A stretch of 64,000 bases of DNA from Annulohypoxylon bovei var. microspora. Taxonomy: Eukaryota; Ascomycota; Sordariomycetes; Xylariales; Hypoxylaceae. The number at the start of each line of letters is the position of its first letter. Position 1 is the first letter of the stretch. Below are positions 24,623 to 36,418 of the stretch, one piece after another. The notes under the pieces were generated by a model. The model saw only the letters and a program-made list of their open reading frames with translations. It did no database searches and was not told the origin of the DNA. A program made the translations under genes and the position numbers. Location: contig MU405307.1 of the NCBI GenBank assembly GCA_022836615.1, forward strand, positions 85,408 to 149,407, read 5' to 3'.

Positions 24623-24678
24623 AGATTTCTAGATTTCTAGATTTCTAGATTTCCAGGTTTCCAGATTTCCAGATATCC
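24623..24678. repeat. 8-bp tandem repeat (agatttct/agatttcc)
   Basis: Seven tandem units. The first three end in CT and the later ones in CC, so the array contains two unit variants. Confidence 0.8.
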
Positions 24679-25551
24679 CAAAATGTAGAATAATTGCCTA
24701 GATGGGAAGAGAATTGCGAAAGCGAAATGCTAGGTGATGCATGTAATGTAGTATGTAATGTACGTGGTAGACATGTCTCTTCAGCAGTCTTTACCTAGGT
24801 AGGGGTCTAGGGTTCTTTTTTTCTTCTATATTGGATGGACAGTAATAGACACTAGACCGTGGACAGGAATGGAAATGTACGTTCCAAGGTCAAAAAGATA
24901 AAGAAAGGGGAACATTGAAGAAAGCTCGGTTTGTCTACCTGTCTACTAGTCTCTTAGTGGAAAATCTTACCTACCTACTAGGCCGTTTTGCTGCGCCCCC
25001 TCTTTTATGTACCGATGTATCTGGGGACTTTGTGCAACTATGTGATTGAATACCTAATATTATGCGCAGTACCATGTATTAGTCAGTTTAGCCCGAAGCT
25101 AAGAAGAGCGGCAAGGCTGCAGCGTAACGTTAAAAGATTAAAAAATAGAAGCATATGACGTTACTTACCTATTCAATGTTCGCACCTGCGCATTATACAT
25201 ACAGTACCTAGGTAACTATGCAAATTGTTGGGGCTATGTATGTATGTATGTTTCTGTTTTATATTCTGTTCTGTCCTTTTTCTATTCTTACCGGGTCAAA
25301 TTCAGTCCGTCCCATCCTTATCAATTCCTTCTTCTTTTTCGTGCTGTTGTTTTTCTACAACGAAACTTCAGACCGACTTCAAACAGGTGTCATTCCTAAT
25401 CCTCGGTTACACATAGAAGCAGGACTGCGGCACGGGATACAGATGAGAGAAGAGAGAAGGAGAAAGGGGGCAGAAAAGCTCAATTCAAGCACTCATTCAC
25501 AGAACTGCAACTCATTAACTCTTAAGTTATCTAGGTACTTAAAGAGTAGTC

Positions 25552-25610
25552 GAGAAGTTGAGAAGTTGAGAAGTTGAGAAGTCGAGAAGTCGAGAAGTCG
25601 AGAAGTCGAG
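25552..25610. repeat. 8-bp tandem repeat (gagaagtt/gagaagtc)
   Basis: Seven tandem units, the first three ending TT and the next four ending TC. This suggests stepwise expansion of two variants. Confidence 0.85.
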
Positions 25611-26508
25611 TATGTCTTGAGCGGTCTGACGATCCCCTTGAGGATTTTCAGCTAAAATTCCTTCGTAGGCTTGTAAGGCTTGGTGCATCCGCTAAGTTGG
25701 CACGCCGGAACAGGGGGGGGGGCGTTCCTCTCCCCCATTGCGGAGTCGTGGAGATCTTGAGGCTGGTGAAACTTGCCGTGATTCGACAATCTTACTGGCT
25801 GTTACTGGTTGTTACCAGTCAAGTATTGTTGATTCGCTCTTATTCCGGAGTTACGGTTTGAAAATGGTAACGGACGCCCGCTATCAGCCTGCTATCATCC
25901 CAGTACACATATGTACTCTCTTTTCGTCGCCGCTTCTCCCACCAGGCACTGCAGGCAGTAACTCTCAGGCTACTCATCAGCCATCACGCGCGGCAGTAGT
26001 GCATAACATGTGTAGAACTTGGAAGTTTTACAATGCTTCGCCCCCAAATCGGGCAGACTCTAGCTGCAGGAGGAATACAGCAGAATCCCCCATCTAAGGC
26101 ATCATCAGACAAGTAAGACGTATGTATGTATAGTCGTAAGATAACCTCTCGCGCCCCCGATTGGCGGATGCAGGACTAACAGCAAGTTCCATACATGGCG
26201 TGCATATTCTCGACTAGCCGATAAAATATTCCTCCCATTTTCGGACGGTAGGCAATACAGCGGATTGGCTACTAATTTAGTCTTAAACGCCTGTCAGCGT
26301 GATATCAGCCCGATACGTACTGTGCATCTCGCCCGAAAGCAGGAGACTGGTGAGGTGGAACAGCTGCAGCAAGTGGAATTTTATACATAAATTAGGCGTT
26401 AGACGTCTCGGACTACTCGGATCTGGAGATAATAAATAACAGCATCGCCCTAATTTAGGTATCGAACGAAACAAACAACCCGAAGAAGAAGAAAAAGAGG
26501 AAATAAAA

Positions 26509-27438
26509 ATGCACATCGCACAAGTCCAGTCTTGGCCTGAGGGGCCAAAGTATATCACAGCTGATGATCTACCTACGCCGTCGAAGAGTCAGATCCAGCT
26601 CCGCGTCTTGGCTGCAGCCGCCCACCAAGTAGTTCGTTCTCGCGCCTCGGGACACCATTATTCGGCTAGGGAACTTCCTCACACCGTTGGCGTCGATTGC
26701 GTTGGCAAGGACGATACTACTGGACAGGTCTACTACCTCTTTACTCTCCAGGGGGGTACTTTCGCTGAGCACGTCAATGCCGAAAAGTCCGCCGTCCATC
26801 CGCTCCCGGCCGATATTGACCCCGTTTCCTTCGCCGCGAGCGTCAATCCTGCCATGAGCAGCTGGATGGCAATCACTCAACGCACCAGCAATTTACCTAA
26901 AGGCTTCACAGCCGTTATCGTCGGCGCCACAAGCGCTAGTGGTCGCTTGGCCGTGTACTCCGCCAAGGCCTTAGGGGCCGGAAAGGTCATCGGCATCGGC
27001 CGCAACGCCGCCTCCCTGGAACTTGTTGACGGCATTGATGATTACGTCGTTCTCCAAGATTCGGTCGTCGACACCGACTTCTCCAAGGTGCGCGACTGCG
27101 ACCTCATCCTAGACTATGTCTACGGGGCCGCGGCCGTGCATTTGCTATCGTCGTTAAGCAGATCCAAGAAACCTGTACAGTATGTCCAGATCGGTGGTCT
27201 TGCCCAGAGGACTACCGAAATCCCAGGAAACCTGCTTAGGTCCTTCGATTTGACCATCCGCGGTGCCGGCGCCGGGTCCTGGGGCATACCGGCGCTGCAG
27301 AAGGAGCTTCACACGCTAATTCCGACCATGGCTAGCTGGAAGTTGCTTTCTGCCCGTTCTATCCCGTTGAAAGATATCGAGGCTGCTTGGAAAGATACGT
27401 CGTTGGCGAACGAGGGACGATTGGTCTTCGTTCCTTAG
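26509..27438 (+). CDS. NADPH:quinone-reductase-like MDR oxidoreductase
   Basis: Single exon, 309 residues, a member of the medium-chain dehydrogenase/reductase superfamily. The N-terminal GroES-like part (LPTPSKSQIQLRVLAAAAHQ, with HTVGVDCVG) is followed by a Rossmann fold whose nucleotide-binding turn reads VGATSASGRLAVYSAK (138-153). The C-terminal strand is the usual EGRLVFVP. The zinc-binding Cys/His set of alcohol dehydrogenases is absent, so this is a zinc-free reductase of quinones, enones or similar electrophiles. The GATSASG loop in place of GAxGxVG suits NADPH, by inference. It is cytosolic, with no targeting signal. The start context (aaataaaaATG) is good. The true substrate is unknown. 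Confidence 0.9.
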   Translation: MHIAQVQSWPEGPKYITADDLPTPSKSQIQLRVLAAAAHQVVRSRASGHHYSARELPHTVGVDCVGKDDTTGQVYYLFTLQGGTFAEHVNAEKSAVHPLPADIDPVSFAASVNPAMSSWMAITQRTSNLPKGFTAVIVGATSASGRLAVYSAKALGAGKVIGIGRNAASLELVDGIDDYVVLQDSVVDTDFSKVRDCDLILDYVYGAAAVHLLSSLSRSKKPVQYVQIGGLAQRTTEIPGNLLRSFDLTIRGAGAGSWGIPALQKELHTLIPTMASWKLLSARSIPLKDIEAAWKDTSLANEGRLVFVP

Positions 27439-28063
27439 ATAGGTACCTTATAAATACGTATCTATCGGCTTAGGCCTAGAGTATTTCAAGTTGGCACGAG
27501 AGAGCATATTCTTACAAGATCTAGGTCATGGGCCATTGGTTATTTAGGGCTGGTTATTTAACGCCGATAAAATTGTTTGACCTAGACGATATAACTACCT
27601 AGGTATCTCTAGCAAATAAAAGATCAAATCCGTTCTTAGATAAATTGTCCTATGTAAGGAAAACGAAACATACATGTTGCAAATTTACGCTTCCCACTAA
27701 TCAATGTTCCACCGCTAAGGAAGAGCAGGTTGATGGCGAGTTCCAAAGGTCCAAAATGTTTTTCCGAATCTATACATCTTTTTTCAATAAGCCCCTATAT
27801 TCTAGTTTCATTCATAGGTATCCTAAAGCGGCTAGGAATACACAATACTCTTGTCTAGGTATGTTTAGGATAACCATGCAAGGGAGTCGAGAGATGAGGT
27901 TTCTCAAGAAACCCCTTAGCTGACTAATCCAAACAATGTTGGTTGGAGAATGTCCCTAGGTACATAGCAGACACAGGAAATGACTTAGAGATACGACGGA
28001 AAACAGAACGAAGATTCATAACTTTCCAGGCTCTTGTATAGGAGGTAGTTCGCCATAAATATA
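27439..28063. other. Intergenic, no gene recognised
   Basis: About 620 bp of AT-rich DNA at convergent 3' ends with a CTACCTAGGTA motif at 27596-27606. A 92-codon plus frame at 27645-27923 shows no family features. Confidence 0.4.
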
Positions 28064-28524
28064 TTATACACCAGTAAGAACGAAGAGCTCTCCTGACTGG
28101 TCACTTGTCATAAATAGACGACCTTTCTTGTCGAACACGAGTCCAACGGGGCGGAAGCAAGCCCCTGGGCACTTAGTAGTATTTTGGTTCTGCAGTATAT
28201 ACTCTACAGCCTCCAGATCGGAAACGTTGGCGACTGGTTGGCCATCCGCGAATTTGATCTTACCCAAGCGGAACCCGTCAGGCGGATTCCGGTCCCTATG
28301 ATCGCATTAACCAATGTCACTCTGACTTGTACGCGCAGAAAGATATCGGAAGAAAATTATACTCACCAGCTTCCATGAAAGGTTACATAAGCAGCACTTC
28401 CGTCTTGTACCGTGTAACTATCAGATATCTTAAGCTGCGCTGATGGTGTGAGGGCGGTGCAATTTTGCGCGCCTGCGATTGAGAAGAATAGCTCAAAGGC
28501 TCCAAAGACCGTAGATATGCCCAT
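28064..28524 (-). pseudogene. Sorbosone-dehydrogenase-like gene with most of the protein deleted in frame
   Basis: Two exons, complement(28524-28367, 28295-28064), with a 71-bp GT-AG intron, give an open frame of 129 residues. The N-terminus is a signal-peptide-like stretch ending near SIAGAQNCTALTPSAQ, the usual start of secreted fungal sorbosone/glucose dehydrogenase (PQQ-type beta-propeller) proteins. It runs, after YTVQDG, straight into the C-terminal end of that family: AYVTFHGSWDRNPPDGFRLG, then CFRPVGLVFDKKGRLFMTSD. Family members are normally over 400 residues, so about 300 residues of propeller are missing while the frame and the last intron survive. Catalysis is very unlikely. A small secreted product remains possible. 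The alternative is a recent internal deletion or assembly collapse. Confidence 0.68.
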
Positions 28525-30123
28525 CGCGAATGGTTAACCGCAATTCGGAAATTATTGGCAACGCGAATACTAGGTCGTCGGGTATATCAGCGTACCGCGG
28601 CAACATGGCCAAAATTATCTCTATATAAGCCTTGATTGGAAGACAAGGCTTTACATCGCTGTGATAGTCCCCCCGTGGGATATATCCCGTAGAAGTACCA
28701 CACCGTTGATATTTTCGCCAACCTAGAGGAACTCGGTGAGACCGCACCCCTATCATTGGGGGGGTGGACCGGGTATTGACCTTTAACCGCTACATAGTGC
28801 CCAGAACTGATCGTCTAGGTACTTAGAAGCACACCTTGATCTCGGCACTCGTCGTCGATCCTTCATTTAGGACTTGGCAAACGTGGGGAAGAAGAAGAAC
28901 GTCGATCACCATGACGTATACCGTGAAGTGGGCATCGTGATTGGGTTCGGTGAGATCGGTCGTGTAAACCGCTCTGGCCGCGGTGTCACATGTTCCATTT
29001 CCGGGACCGTACCTAGGTAGGGATCTATTACAGATATGCTGACACGACAGATTAGAGATAGGTGTCACGACGCGGACTATAGGTAGGATAGGGAGATACA
29101 ACGACGTTGCTATGAGAGGAGCTCTAAGTCTACTCGCTACGGATCGTGGTATACATACAGGAACAGCTCTTATCTACAACGTCCCAGGACTAGCCACCAG
29201 CAGGTCTCCTTCCCGATAATTCGAGCCTTTGATGGATCGAACTCTACTCCGATCTATCCAGACCTTCGATGACGAATCCTCCAACAGAACAGACCTGTGA
29301 CTACCTACCTACCCAGCTGGATACTCGGGTTAGAAGCGAATCAAAGTACCAAATTATAAGATAGGGGTATTTGAACAAGCCGTATCTCGATGCGCCAGCA
29401 GTCGAGTTTGCTTCATAAATTAACATGTCACCCAAGTTTAAGAACGACTTGGATTACGAATGTCAGCTTTCCTGTCTCTGATCTTGGCAACCTACAAGAT
29501 ATACCTTCTTACGCTTGTGATTCAATAGACACCATCGAAAGGGACGAGGAACCAGAGCTGATGCCGAACTGTGGACTCGCGGTGCCGCAATGGCTGGAGA
29601 TGATACTGTAGAATCAACGGCTCAACGCTACATCTTAACTTCGTCTCAATTATAGAATCTCAATTGCTATTTAACCCTCGAGGCAAGTATTCGCGGTCTA
29701 GATAGACACTTGACTTTTTCTCTGCCATTTTGGCCTGACGCCTTTTAAACCCTACATACAAATGCCCCGGATATATGATGCTTTGGTACTAAAGGCTGCG
29801 TCTTCACCGCGCCTTGGCTCCTTTGCCTAATTAAATAGTATTTCCGCCTCCAGCTTTAACTCCGAGGCCAGCCCGATGCTCAAAGCGACATGCGAGTCCA
29901 CGTACCGAAAAAAGAGAAATGTGAGATGTGTTGCACCGAGCGCAAACTTGGGATTTACAAAATATACAATAACCGTCCGACATCGACCTCGCCAGGAACA
30001 AGAAATAAGGTGAAATTGGTATCTCGTTACATTTCGTGAATGTTATAGGGGCAAACCGCCCTGGTTTAGAATTAAACAGGCATTAGAGCTAAGAATTGAG
30101 CATGTTGCTCGGGTCTTGGTTGA
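28525..30123. other. Intergenic, no gene recognised
   Basis: About 1.6 kb. Frames of 73-92 codons (minus 28823-29101, plus 29390-29611) look vaguely protein-like but match no family I know and have no splice support. They could be decayed gene fragments. Confidence 0.35.
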
Positions 30124-33100
30124 TTAAATCATGCCGCCTGGTAAGTTCATACCTGGACGTTTTGCTCCCTGGGTCACAACCTGCCTAGACGCTGGCGGGC
30201 CAACATTGATCGCGGTTTGGTTATTGGGGCCCTTCGACTGCATGTCTGAGGCATCGGGGGCAATAGAACGCAGCCGTCTGCGCTCGGGCTTCGGCTCGTC
30301 TCTGTCACCTCGACTCACGCCACTATCAAACCCGTTCTCATTCCGTCGACTGAGGTTATCAAAGACGGCTCGTGTGCTAGAGAAGTCCTGTCGTCGTCTT
30401 GGGTTGATAGGGGGAAGGGGAGGCGCCGTCCGACTGTTGCTGCGAGACCTGTTCCGTGGCGCGTCAGGGAGGGCTACTGTTGGGACTCGGGAAGTAGACA
30501 TCACAAACGTCGGGTCAGATATATCCTTCGTTCTGATTTTGCGTCTTGCTGCACTGCTTATGTTAGAGCTTGCATTGTCCTGACCGCGATTTGGCGAAGC
30601 CGACGGGCGAGGCGAAGAAGGTAATGCGTATGGAGAAGACATGGGCGAAATAGGCGATGTTTGGCCAGACTCGTAGTTACGGGCCGTCTGAACATGGAGG
30701 TTCGCAATTGACGCGGAATTTAGCTGCCTGGATGGCGCAGATCCTGGATACGGCTGCGGTGGCATGATTGGCGAGCGTTTAATATCAGTTCCGGGAAGAC
30801 CAGGAGAGCGCATTTGAGGTCGAGCCATGCTTCCGTTCGGACCAACCTGCAAATTCCCACGGATAGACGAATTATTCGTCGGTCGTATTTGCCGGCTACT
30901 AGCTTGTCCATCGTTGCCGGACTCCGACGCACTCCTGTCGCTATCAGACCTTGACTGTCCTTCATACCCAAAGCTCCGGCTCCCCTGCGTCGACTCTTCA
31001 CTTGCCGATCGTTGCTTATAAAATACCGGAGGCGGTTTGCGCTCTCTCTCGGGTGATCGTTGTCCAGAGGGGCGGTCTCTACTTGGTGTCGATCGTACCG
31101 AACGAACATCTGGTATAGGATCTTCTTGCTGGTGGTACCTTGCCTGCGTTTCTTGCTCCTTCATCTTCTGCAGTTCACGTCTTGCTTGCCTGAACGCACG
31201 AAGTCCGGCGTGAGTCTCGTCGGTACCGTCGTCCTTGTCCTCCGTCTCGCTGTAGTCGAAAGAATTTTGTGTCCTTCCGTTCTCTTCCTTCGGTAGCTCC
31301 CGCACTGGACTCGCTATTTGGGGACTGCTAGATGCGCCTAATCCAAGCATCTTCAATGCCTTAGACTGTGATGCATCTCGGCCTCGGTCAATCAAAGATC
31401 CTCGACTATTCTTTGGCCGTAGCAAGCCTAGCCCATTTTGTCTTGGGGGCGGCGGCTGGTCTCTAAACGAGTCCATAGAGTCGCCTAGCCGGTTAGGAGA
31501 TGCAGAGCGGCTATCAGTTTCGACATAAGTGGTTAAGCGCTCACGCACTCGGCGAGCTCCATCTGCAAGCTGACTCGCAAATTCATCTCGGTCATCCTCG
31601 TTAGTACTGGAGATACCACCAAAGACGATACCTGGAAGGTCCTCGGACTCGGGAACGTTAGAAGATCGAGATTGAACATCCGGCATGGGTTCGTTAACAT
31701 CCAAGTCCAAAGTCCAATCGCGACCAGCATCAGACAAGTCCCACGGGTTTGCGGCGGCTCCCAACTCGCGGAAAGACTCGGCAGACTCGGAATCTGCTGG
31801 AAATCGAGATTCTAATCCCGAAGTAGTAGGGGCCATACCATAAATTGAGGAGGCATTGCTATCTCCTCGAAGATGCTGTCGTACCATGCCACTGAGACCA
31901 GCACCTGGGGCCGGACCCAGGGTAGGAGAGTCTGCAGGAGAGATGCCTCTTGGATTTGGCGAAAGAGACGATGATTCCTCTGCTACAAATTGGGAATGGT
32001 CATCACCGGATTTTGAGTCTAGCGATAGGGGTGTCGGGATACTAGAGTCGCGAAAAGCCGGGTGTTCGCGGTCGGATGGACGCCTCAGGAAGACTTGCGG
32101 AGATGGGCCGGGCTTAGGCGACGCAGCAGGGGAGCAGTCAGAGTCGTTGGGATCCGCTAGGAAAGATGTCGCCTGCTCCTCGTTTGATGAGGGTGTGGCA
32201 GCTGTAGGAGTAGTACCGACACGGGATTCCAGTCCCATCCTCTGCGTAGACGATGATGAGCTTGATCTATTGGTTGCTGAGGATGTAGTTAGTTCGTCTC
32301 GAGACTTGAGCGTAGGCGTCTCCCGTCCTTGTTGTCGCTGCAACTGTCGCTGAGCATATCTCGATTCGTCGTACGGCTGCAGAGGCTTTTGGAAGACCCC
32401 CAAAGCGGTAGCCTTCCCCAGATCGTTAGGGTGTATTGATAATATGGAATTCTCCTCGGTTTCGCTGATGGGCGGGCTCAAGGGCGGCGCCCCACCGAAG
32501 TTTGATCGCATTTCCGTCGCGCTAGGCACACGAACGCCTAGGTCCGGGGTACCAGCCGAGGAAGCGGTGGTAGGGGGGCTCATTGATCTGAGGTTCGGCG
32601 CACTAGACTTGGCCAAGATCTTTCGCTCCCCGCCAAATCGCTCTGCAAAACCAATAGTCGTAGGAGATGGTGAATTCTGAGACAGGTCAGGAGTCAAAGT
32701 CCCGAAAGTGCGCTGTCGAGTCAATGTGTCGATGCGAGACAACGCTGAAGACTGCTGTTCATGAAGGTCGTTGCTAAGTCCAGACTCGTATAATCGTCTT
32801 GTCCGTGTCACGCTTCTATCCGTAGCGGGAGCAGAGCTTGTAGACGGCTGCCAATCTTTCAAAGATGGCGCGCGATGAGAAGACGTCACTGAGGTTGCGG
32901 CAGTCGAGTTCCTAGCCAGTGATGGAATGGAAGACGTCGTTGATGACGTCTCTCGCTTCTGGTTGTAGTTGCTGAGGATTGGCGACTCGGCTCGAAGGGC
33001 GTCTATTTCCATCTCGCGTGAATTCCTCCTCTCACTCCCGTCTCCATCTTCGTCCGACGATTTGCGCTCCCTCTCGGCCTGTCTCCATTTCTGAAAAGCT

Positions 33101-33675
33101 GACAACGCCACATCATCATCGTACAACGCACGACCACCCATACCACCTCCAAGGGTCTTCGACGGGTTGGTGCCAACTGGGATCTTGTAGATCTTCTGGC
33201 GCCCACCAAATAAGTTATTCCCCTCAGTCTGCTTGGAACGTCCCATGACACTACTTGCCGTGAAGGAATCTGCATCGTCAAAGGCGTAGGGGTCCTTTCC
33301 AGCGAAAGGACCGCCGGCTCTAATCGATTCTACTTCTGCAATATCTCCCAAACCACGGAATCCCCCATAGTCAAGTCTTGATTGTCTCTTGGGAAACAAG
33401 ACGCTATCATCACTGGCTTTGCCGATCTTGGTACTCGGGTCATCCTGCTCCCGCAACATGGAAAAGCGAGCGGACAAGCCCGTCATTAATAAACTCGTAC
33501 GAAATTCATCTTTGGATGGTAACGCCGTCGAGAGGTCAATCTCGACTTTCTCTGGCTCCTGTGTTTTCTTCCCCTTCCTAAACGGCCGGAAAGGTATAGA
33601 CGACTCTGAATCTTGCGAAGGTCTAGGGGCCGATATGTCCTCCTTCACCTTCTTCTTAGTCCGGAATCGATTCAT
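30124..33675 (-). CDS. Large intrinsically disordered protein, function unknown
   Basis: One uninterrupted frame of 1183 residues. It starts at MNRFRTKKKVKED, an ordered-looking basic N-terminus, and ends in MNLPGGMI. The body is Ser/Pro/Arg/Asp-rich and low in hydrophobic residues, with many SP and TP dipeptides (phosphosite-like), a Gly-rich GGGMGGRALYDDD segment near residue 175-190 and a charged stretch able to form a coiled coil (HAGLRAFRQARRELQKMKEQ) in the C-terminal half. There is no enzyme motif, membrane segment or zinc finger. It resembles conserved Pezizomycotina proteins of unknown role; a scaffold or signalling function is inference from composition only. The length of the open frame against this composition makes it a real gene. 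Its 5' side (33.7-35.3 kb) is rich in simple repeats. Confidence 0.85.
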   Translation of the reverse strand: MNRFRTKKKVKEDISAPRPSQDSESSIPFRPFRKGKKTQEPEKVEIDLSTALPSKDEFRTSLLMTGLSARFSMLREQDDPSTKIGKASDDSVLFPKRQSRLDYGGFRGLGDIAEVESIRAGGPFAGKDPYAFDDADSFTASSVMGRSKQTEGNNLFGGRQKIYKIPVGTNPSKTLGGGMGGRALYDDDVALSAFQKWRQAERERKSSDEDGDGSERRNSREMEIDALRAESPILSNYNQKRETSSTTSSIPSLARNSTAATSVTSSHRAPSLKDWQPSTSSAPATDRSVTRTRRLYESGLSNDLHEQQSSALSRIDTLTRQRTFGTLTPDLSQNSPSPTTIGFAERFGGERKILAKSSAPNLRSMSPPTTASSAGTPDLGVRVPSATEMRSNFGGAPPLSPPISETEENSILSIHPNDLGKATALGVFQKPLQPYDESRYAQRQLQRQQGRETPTLKSRDELTTSSATNRSSSSSSTQRMGLESRVGTTPTAATPSSNEEQATSFLADPNDSDCSPAASPKPGPSPQVFLRRPSDREHPAFRDSSIPTPLSLDSKSGDDHSQFVAEESSSLSPNPRGISPADSPTLGPAPGAGLSGMVRQHLRGDSNASSIYGMAPTTSGLESRFPADSESAESFRELGAAANPWDLSDAGRDWTLDLDVNEPMPDVQSRSSNVPESEDLPGIVFGGISSTNEDDRDEFASQLADGARRVRERLTTYVETDSRSASPNRLGDSMDSFRDQPPPPRQNGLGLLRPKNSRGSLIDRGRDASQSKALKMLGLGASSSPQIASPVRELPKEENGRTQNSFDYSETEDKDDGTDETHAGLRAFRQARRELQKMKEQETQARYHQQEDPIPDVRSVRSTPSRDRPSGQRSPERERKPPPVFYKQRSASEESTQGSRSFGYEGQSRSDSDRSASESGNDGQASSRQIRPTNNSSIRGNLQVGPNGSMARPQMRSPGLPGTDIKRSPIMPPQPYPGSAPSRQLNSASIANLHVQTARNYESGQTSPISPMSSPYALPSSPRPSASPNRGQDNASSNISSAARRKIRTKDISDPTFVMSTSRVPTVALPDAPRNRSRSNSRTAPPLPPINPRRRQDFSSTRAVFDNLSRRNENGFDSGVSRGDRDEPKPERRRLRSIAPDASDMQSKGPNNQTAINVGPPASRQVVTQGAKRPGMNLPGGMI

Positions 33676-34459
33676 CGTAGGTCGTATCGACTGTCCTTGG
33701 TTCCCTGATAATTACCTAGGCGTACTGCAATAGCTAAAATAGCGGTGCACAATCTAACGAGCGATTATGTGCCTTGGTTGGAATTATATTGCTAGAACGC
33801 CACCCTCTGCATTACATTAACGAAAGTAATGGAATCTGGCTGGCAATAATGATCGACTAGGGTAGGTTTACGCCAGTAGCTTCAGACCCATAGATGGATG
33901 CGGGTAAAGCTGAAAGACGGAAATCGAAAAAATGAGTGTGAAGATTTCTGTCTGTAAACGAAGGGATCTGTGATTAGCTAGATCAGCCAGGATGTTCAAT
34001 AGATACGGTGCTAGGGGGGCAGTGGGCAGTAGTTAAAATAAAATAAAAAAGGGGCTAGCCCCAGTCTCGTCCAGGGGTATCAAATACAGGTTAATGCTGA
34101 GTGAACTGCAAGTTAATTGGAAGAAATCCTACTATTTCGTCCAGTGATCTGGAAGTATAGAAGGAATTATTGAAAATGAGATAGGAAAAAGGGGGGGTCG
34201 AGAAAATGATTGGAAGAATTTACCTGAGGACGGGATGAATGGTATCGGGAGTGTTTCACTGATCAATGGGGGTGAAAGAAAACTAGGCCGTCCGAAGAAG
34301 ATCAAGCATGAATTTGCAGATGGGGTCGGCAGGCGATCAGACAATCGAATCCGGATGACACTCCCGTCTCTTTCGCAGAAACGGACGACAGAGTTCACCA
34401 AGTCTTAAAGAGACAAAGAGAAACGAAGGCGGATTCAAAGAGAGACAAAAAGGTCTGAG

Positions 34460-34500
34460 AAGTTTGGGAAGTTTGGGAAGTTTGGGAAGTTTGGGAAGTC
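34460..34500. repeat. 9-bp tandem repeat (agtttggga)
   Basis: Four exact tandem units and part of a fifth. Confidence 0.8.
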
Positions 34501-34534
34501 TGAAAAGGGTTGAAAAGGTCTGATCTAGCTGTAG

Positions 34535-34555
34535 TATCGTATCGTATCGTATCGT
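34535..34555. repeat. (ATCGT)n microsatellite
   Basis: Four exact pentanucleotide units. Confidence 0.8.
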
Positions 34556-34829
34556 AAATTCGTCTGGATCTTCAAGATGGTTGGAGTGAGAATTATTGAT
34601 TTGTCGCACAACAGACTAGGCCAATGGTTCGTGCAGGATAGGCTGGTAACAGACGAATGCCGCAATCCGATGCTGTGATAGATGAATCTGCAAGATCCGT
34701 AACTCTGGGTTTTGGATTTGGGTGGAATGGTGGAATGGTTGAAATGATTGGTGTAATGGATGATTTTATTTGCTTTCTCGCTTTGTCGAATGCCAGACGA
34801 TCACAACAATGCAAAGAACACTATTCCTC

Positions 34830-34883
34830 GTCCTCTTCCTCTTCCTCTTCCTCTTACTCTTACTCTTCCTCTTCCTCTTCCGC
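34830..34883. repeat. Pyrimidine (CTCTTC/CTCTTA)n tract
   Basis: About eight hexanucleotide units, the middle ones carrying A instead of C. Confidence 0.8.
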
Positions 34884-36418
34884 CTTAGCAAATTAAATTT
34901 TCTCGTCCTCTTCAATAACCGGGAGTGTTTAATTCGAATCGTTCGATCTAATGTTCCGCTAGTATACCAGTCCCTCGTTTTACTTTCAGGCTCGCCTCGT
35001 TAAGATCAAAGGAGTGACTATGGTTAGAAAAGGGGGGGGGAGGTTGTCGACGTCGGGAAAGGAACAGTCGGACGTAGAGAACGAATACCGATGAAAGAAT
35101 AGATAGAACAGAGTAGGAGAGAGAGAAAACAAGACCTAGCAGGATTAACAGGTAAACTAAACGAGGGTTTGACCAGTGTAGACTAGACTAGACTGGTCAA
35201 CTCAACAGAACAGGACCACACTACTGTGTAGATTACCAGATTAGACGAGACAAAAAAACAAGTGAACTGACGATGGGTCAAGGTGAAAAAAATGCGAAAA
35301 TGGGAAAAACCGAGCGAGTGGAACATTGAAAATGGGGGTTCAATACGTACATGCATACATATGTACATATGTACAGGTGTATCCAGGTATTAAAGACACT
35401 TACCTAGGTACATATGGCATATGCACATGTCTACCCACCGCATACGTATGTATGTATGTATCTACATATATCCATGGATGGCAGGTACTACTTGCGCATA
35501 TGTAAGTTTCTTGCCAAGGAATTCCAAAATGAACCTTATCCTGTAAGAGAAACCCCTCTCTTCCTCTCTTCCCTGTTCCAAGGTTTCCTCCCCTGCATGA
35601 AGGTCCACTAATAACCACCTGCGCACTAAATAGTATGTGTCGCCAGTGTTATCCGTCGGGAAATTACACTGTCTCTCCTTTGTCACTTTTATGTCTCTGT
35701 CTTTTACGGTATGCAGTTTGAAAGCTTCATGTTCTTTATCCAAATCGAGCTAGCTCCTTGTCAACTTATTAGACAACTATAATCCCATCTTGCAAACAGC
35801 TTAACCTCTTACAGCTTAGATGCCGAGCTTTAATTGCCAGAGAGACTTTTAGTCAGGGCATTAAATCCGTACGTATAATACCGATATAATACATATCTAC
35901 CTAGGTAAATATCATTAATAGTTAAATAAAATAACAAAACTGAAATTGATCTTAACATCTTACATTACATCATCCAGGCTGCTTAGCTGCTAGGCTGCTA
36001 GGCTGCTAGGTAAGCAAAGGCTTTAATATTGTTCAAGGGCTCCTGGTAATCGGGATTGTAAATCCATAAAAATTACTTAGCCAGCTAAGCAATCCTAGTA
36101 CTTGGCACGGGAAGCACGAGGCTATTGACTTAAACTTCATCTTAGCGAAAGGCAAAGACGAAAGAAAAATCAAAATTGAAGTTACTAACTATGTACCTAC
36201 TTTGTAGGTATGTAATTAATGAGACTTTTCCTGGCCTCGATTTTCATACGTAGGTACATACCTACCTTATGTTGAATATGTGTCGAGCATTATTTCGTAG
36301 GTATGCTGCTATGAAATAAATAAATAAATGAAGTAGATACCTACATACCTACATAGGTATATAATAATGCATAATGCCTCTCGTGTTAATAAAATACTAA
36401 GGCAAGATACGATAGGTA

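Larger units (their letters stand above)
24339..26508. other. Intergenic, with 8-bp minisatellites
   Basis: About 2.2 kb between divergent genes. It carries two independent 8-bp tandem arrays and CCTAGG motifs near 24792 and 25206. Frames of 95-119 codons at 25218-26097 overlap the repeats, are compositionally odd and have no recognisable domain. Confidence 0.4.
33676..36418. other. 5' flank of the disordered-protein gene, rich in simple repeats
   Basis: No gene is supported. Simple repeats include an 'agtttggga' 9-bp array (34460-34500), an ATCGT array (34535-34555) and a CTCTTC tract (34830-34883). Paired 'gtatgtatgt' and 'acatatgtacatatgt' segments lie near 35340-35460. Part of this is probably promoter and 5' leader. 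Confidence 0.4.

Noticed and set aside
24339..26097. Frames of 95-119 codons near 25.2-26.1 kb
   Set aside because: They translate the 8-bp tandem repeats and AT-rich DNA. No family features.
17725..28524. Secondary-metabolite gene cluster around the ABC transporter and reductase
   Set aside because: No synthase, synthetase, terpene cyclase or P450 is present. The genes are several kb apart on both strands.
30131..33733. Several plus-strand frames of 60-165 codons opposite the disordered-protein gene
   Set aside because: They are antisense shadows of a 3.5-kb coding frame with strong codon bias.
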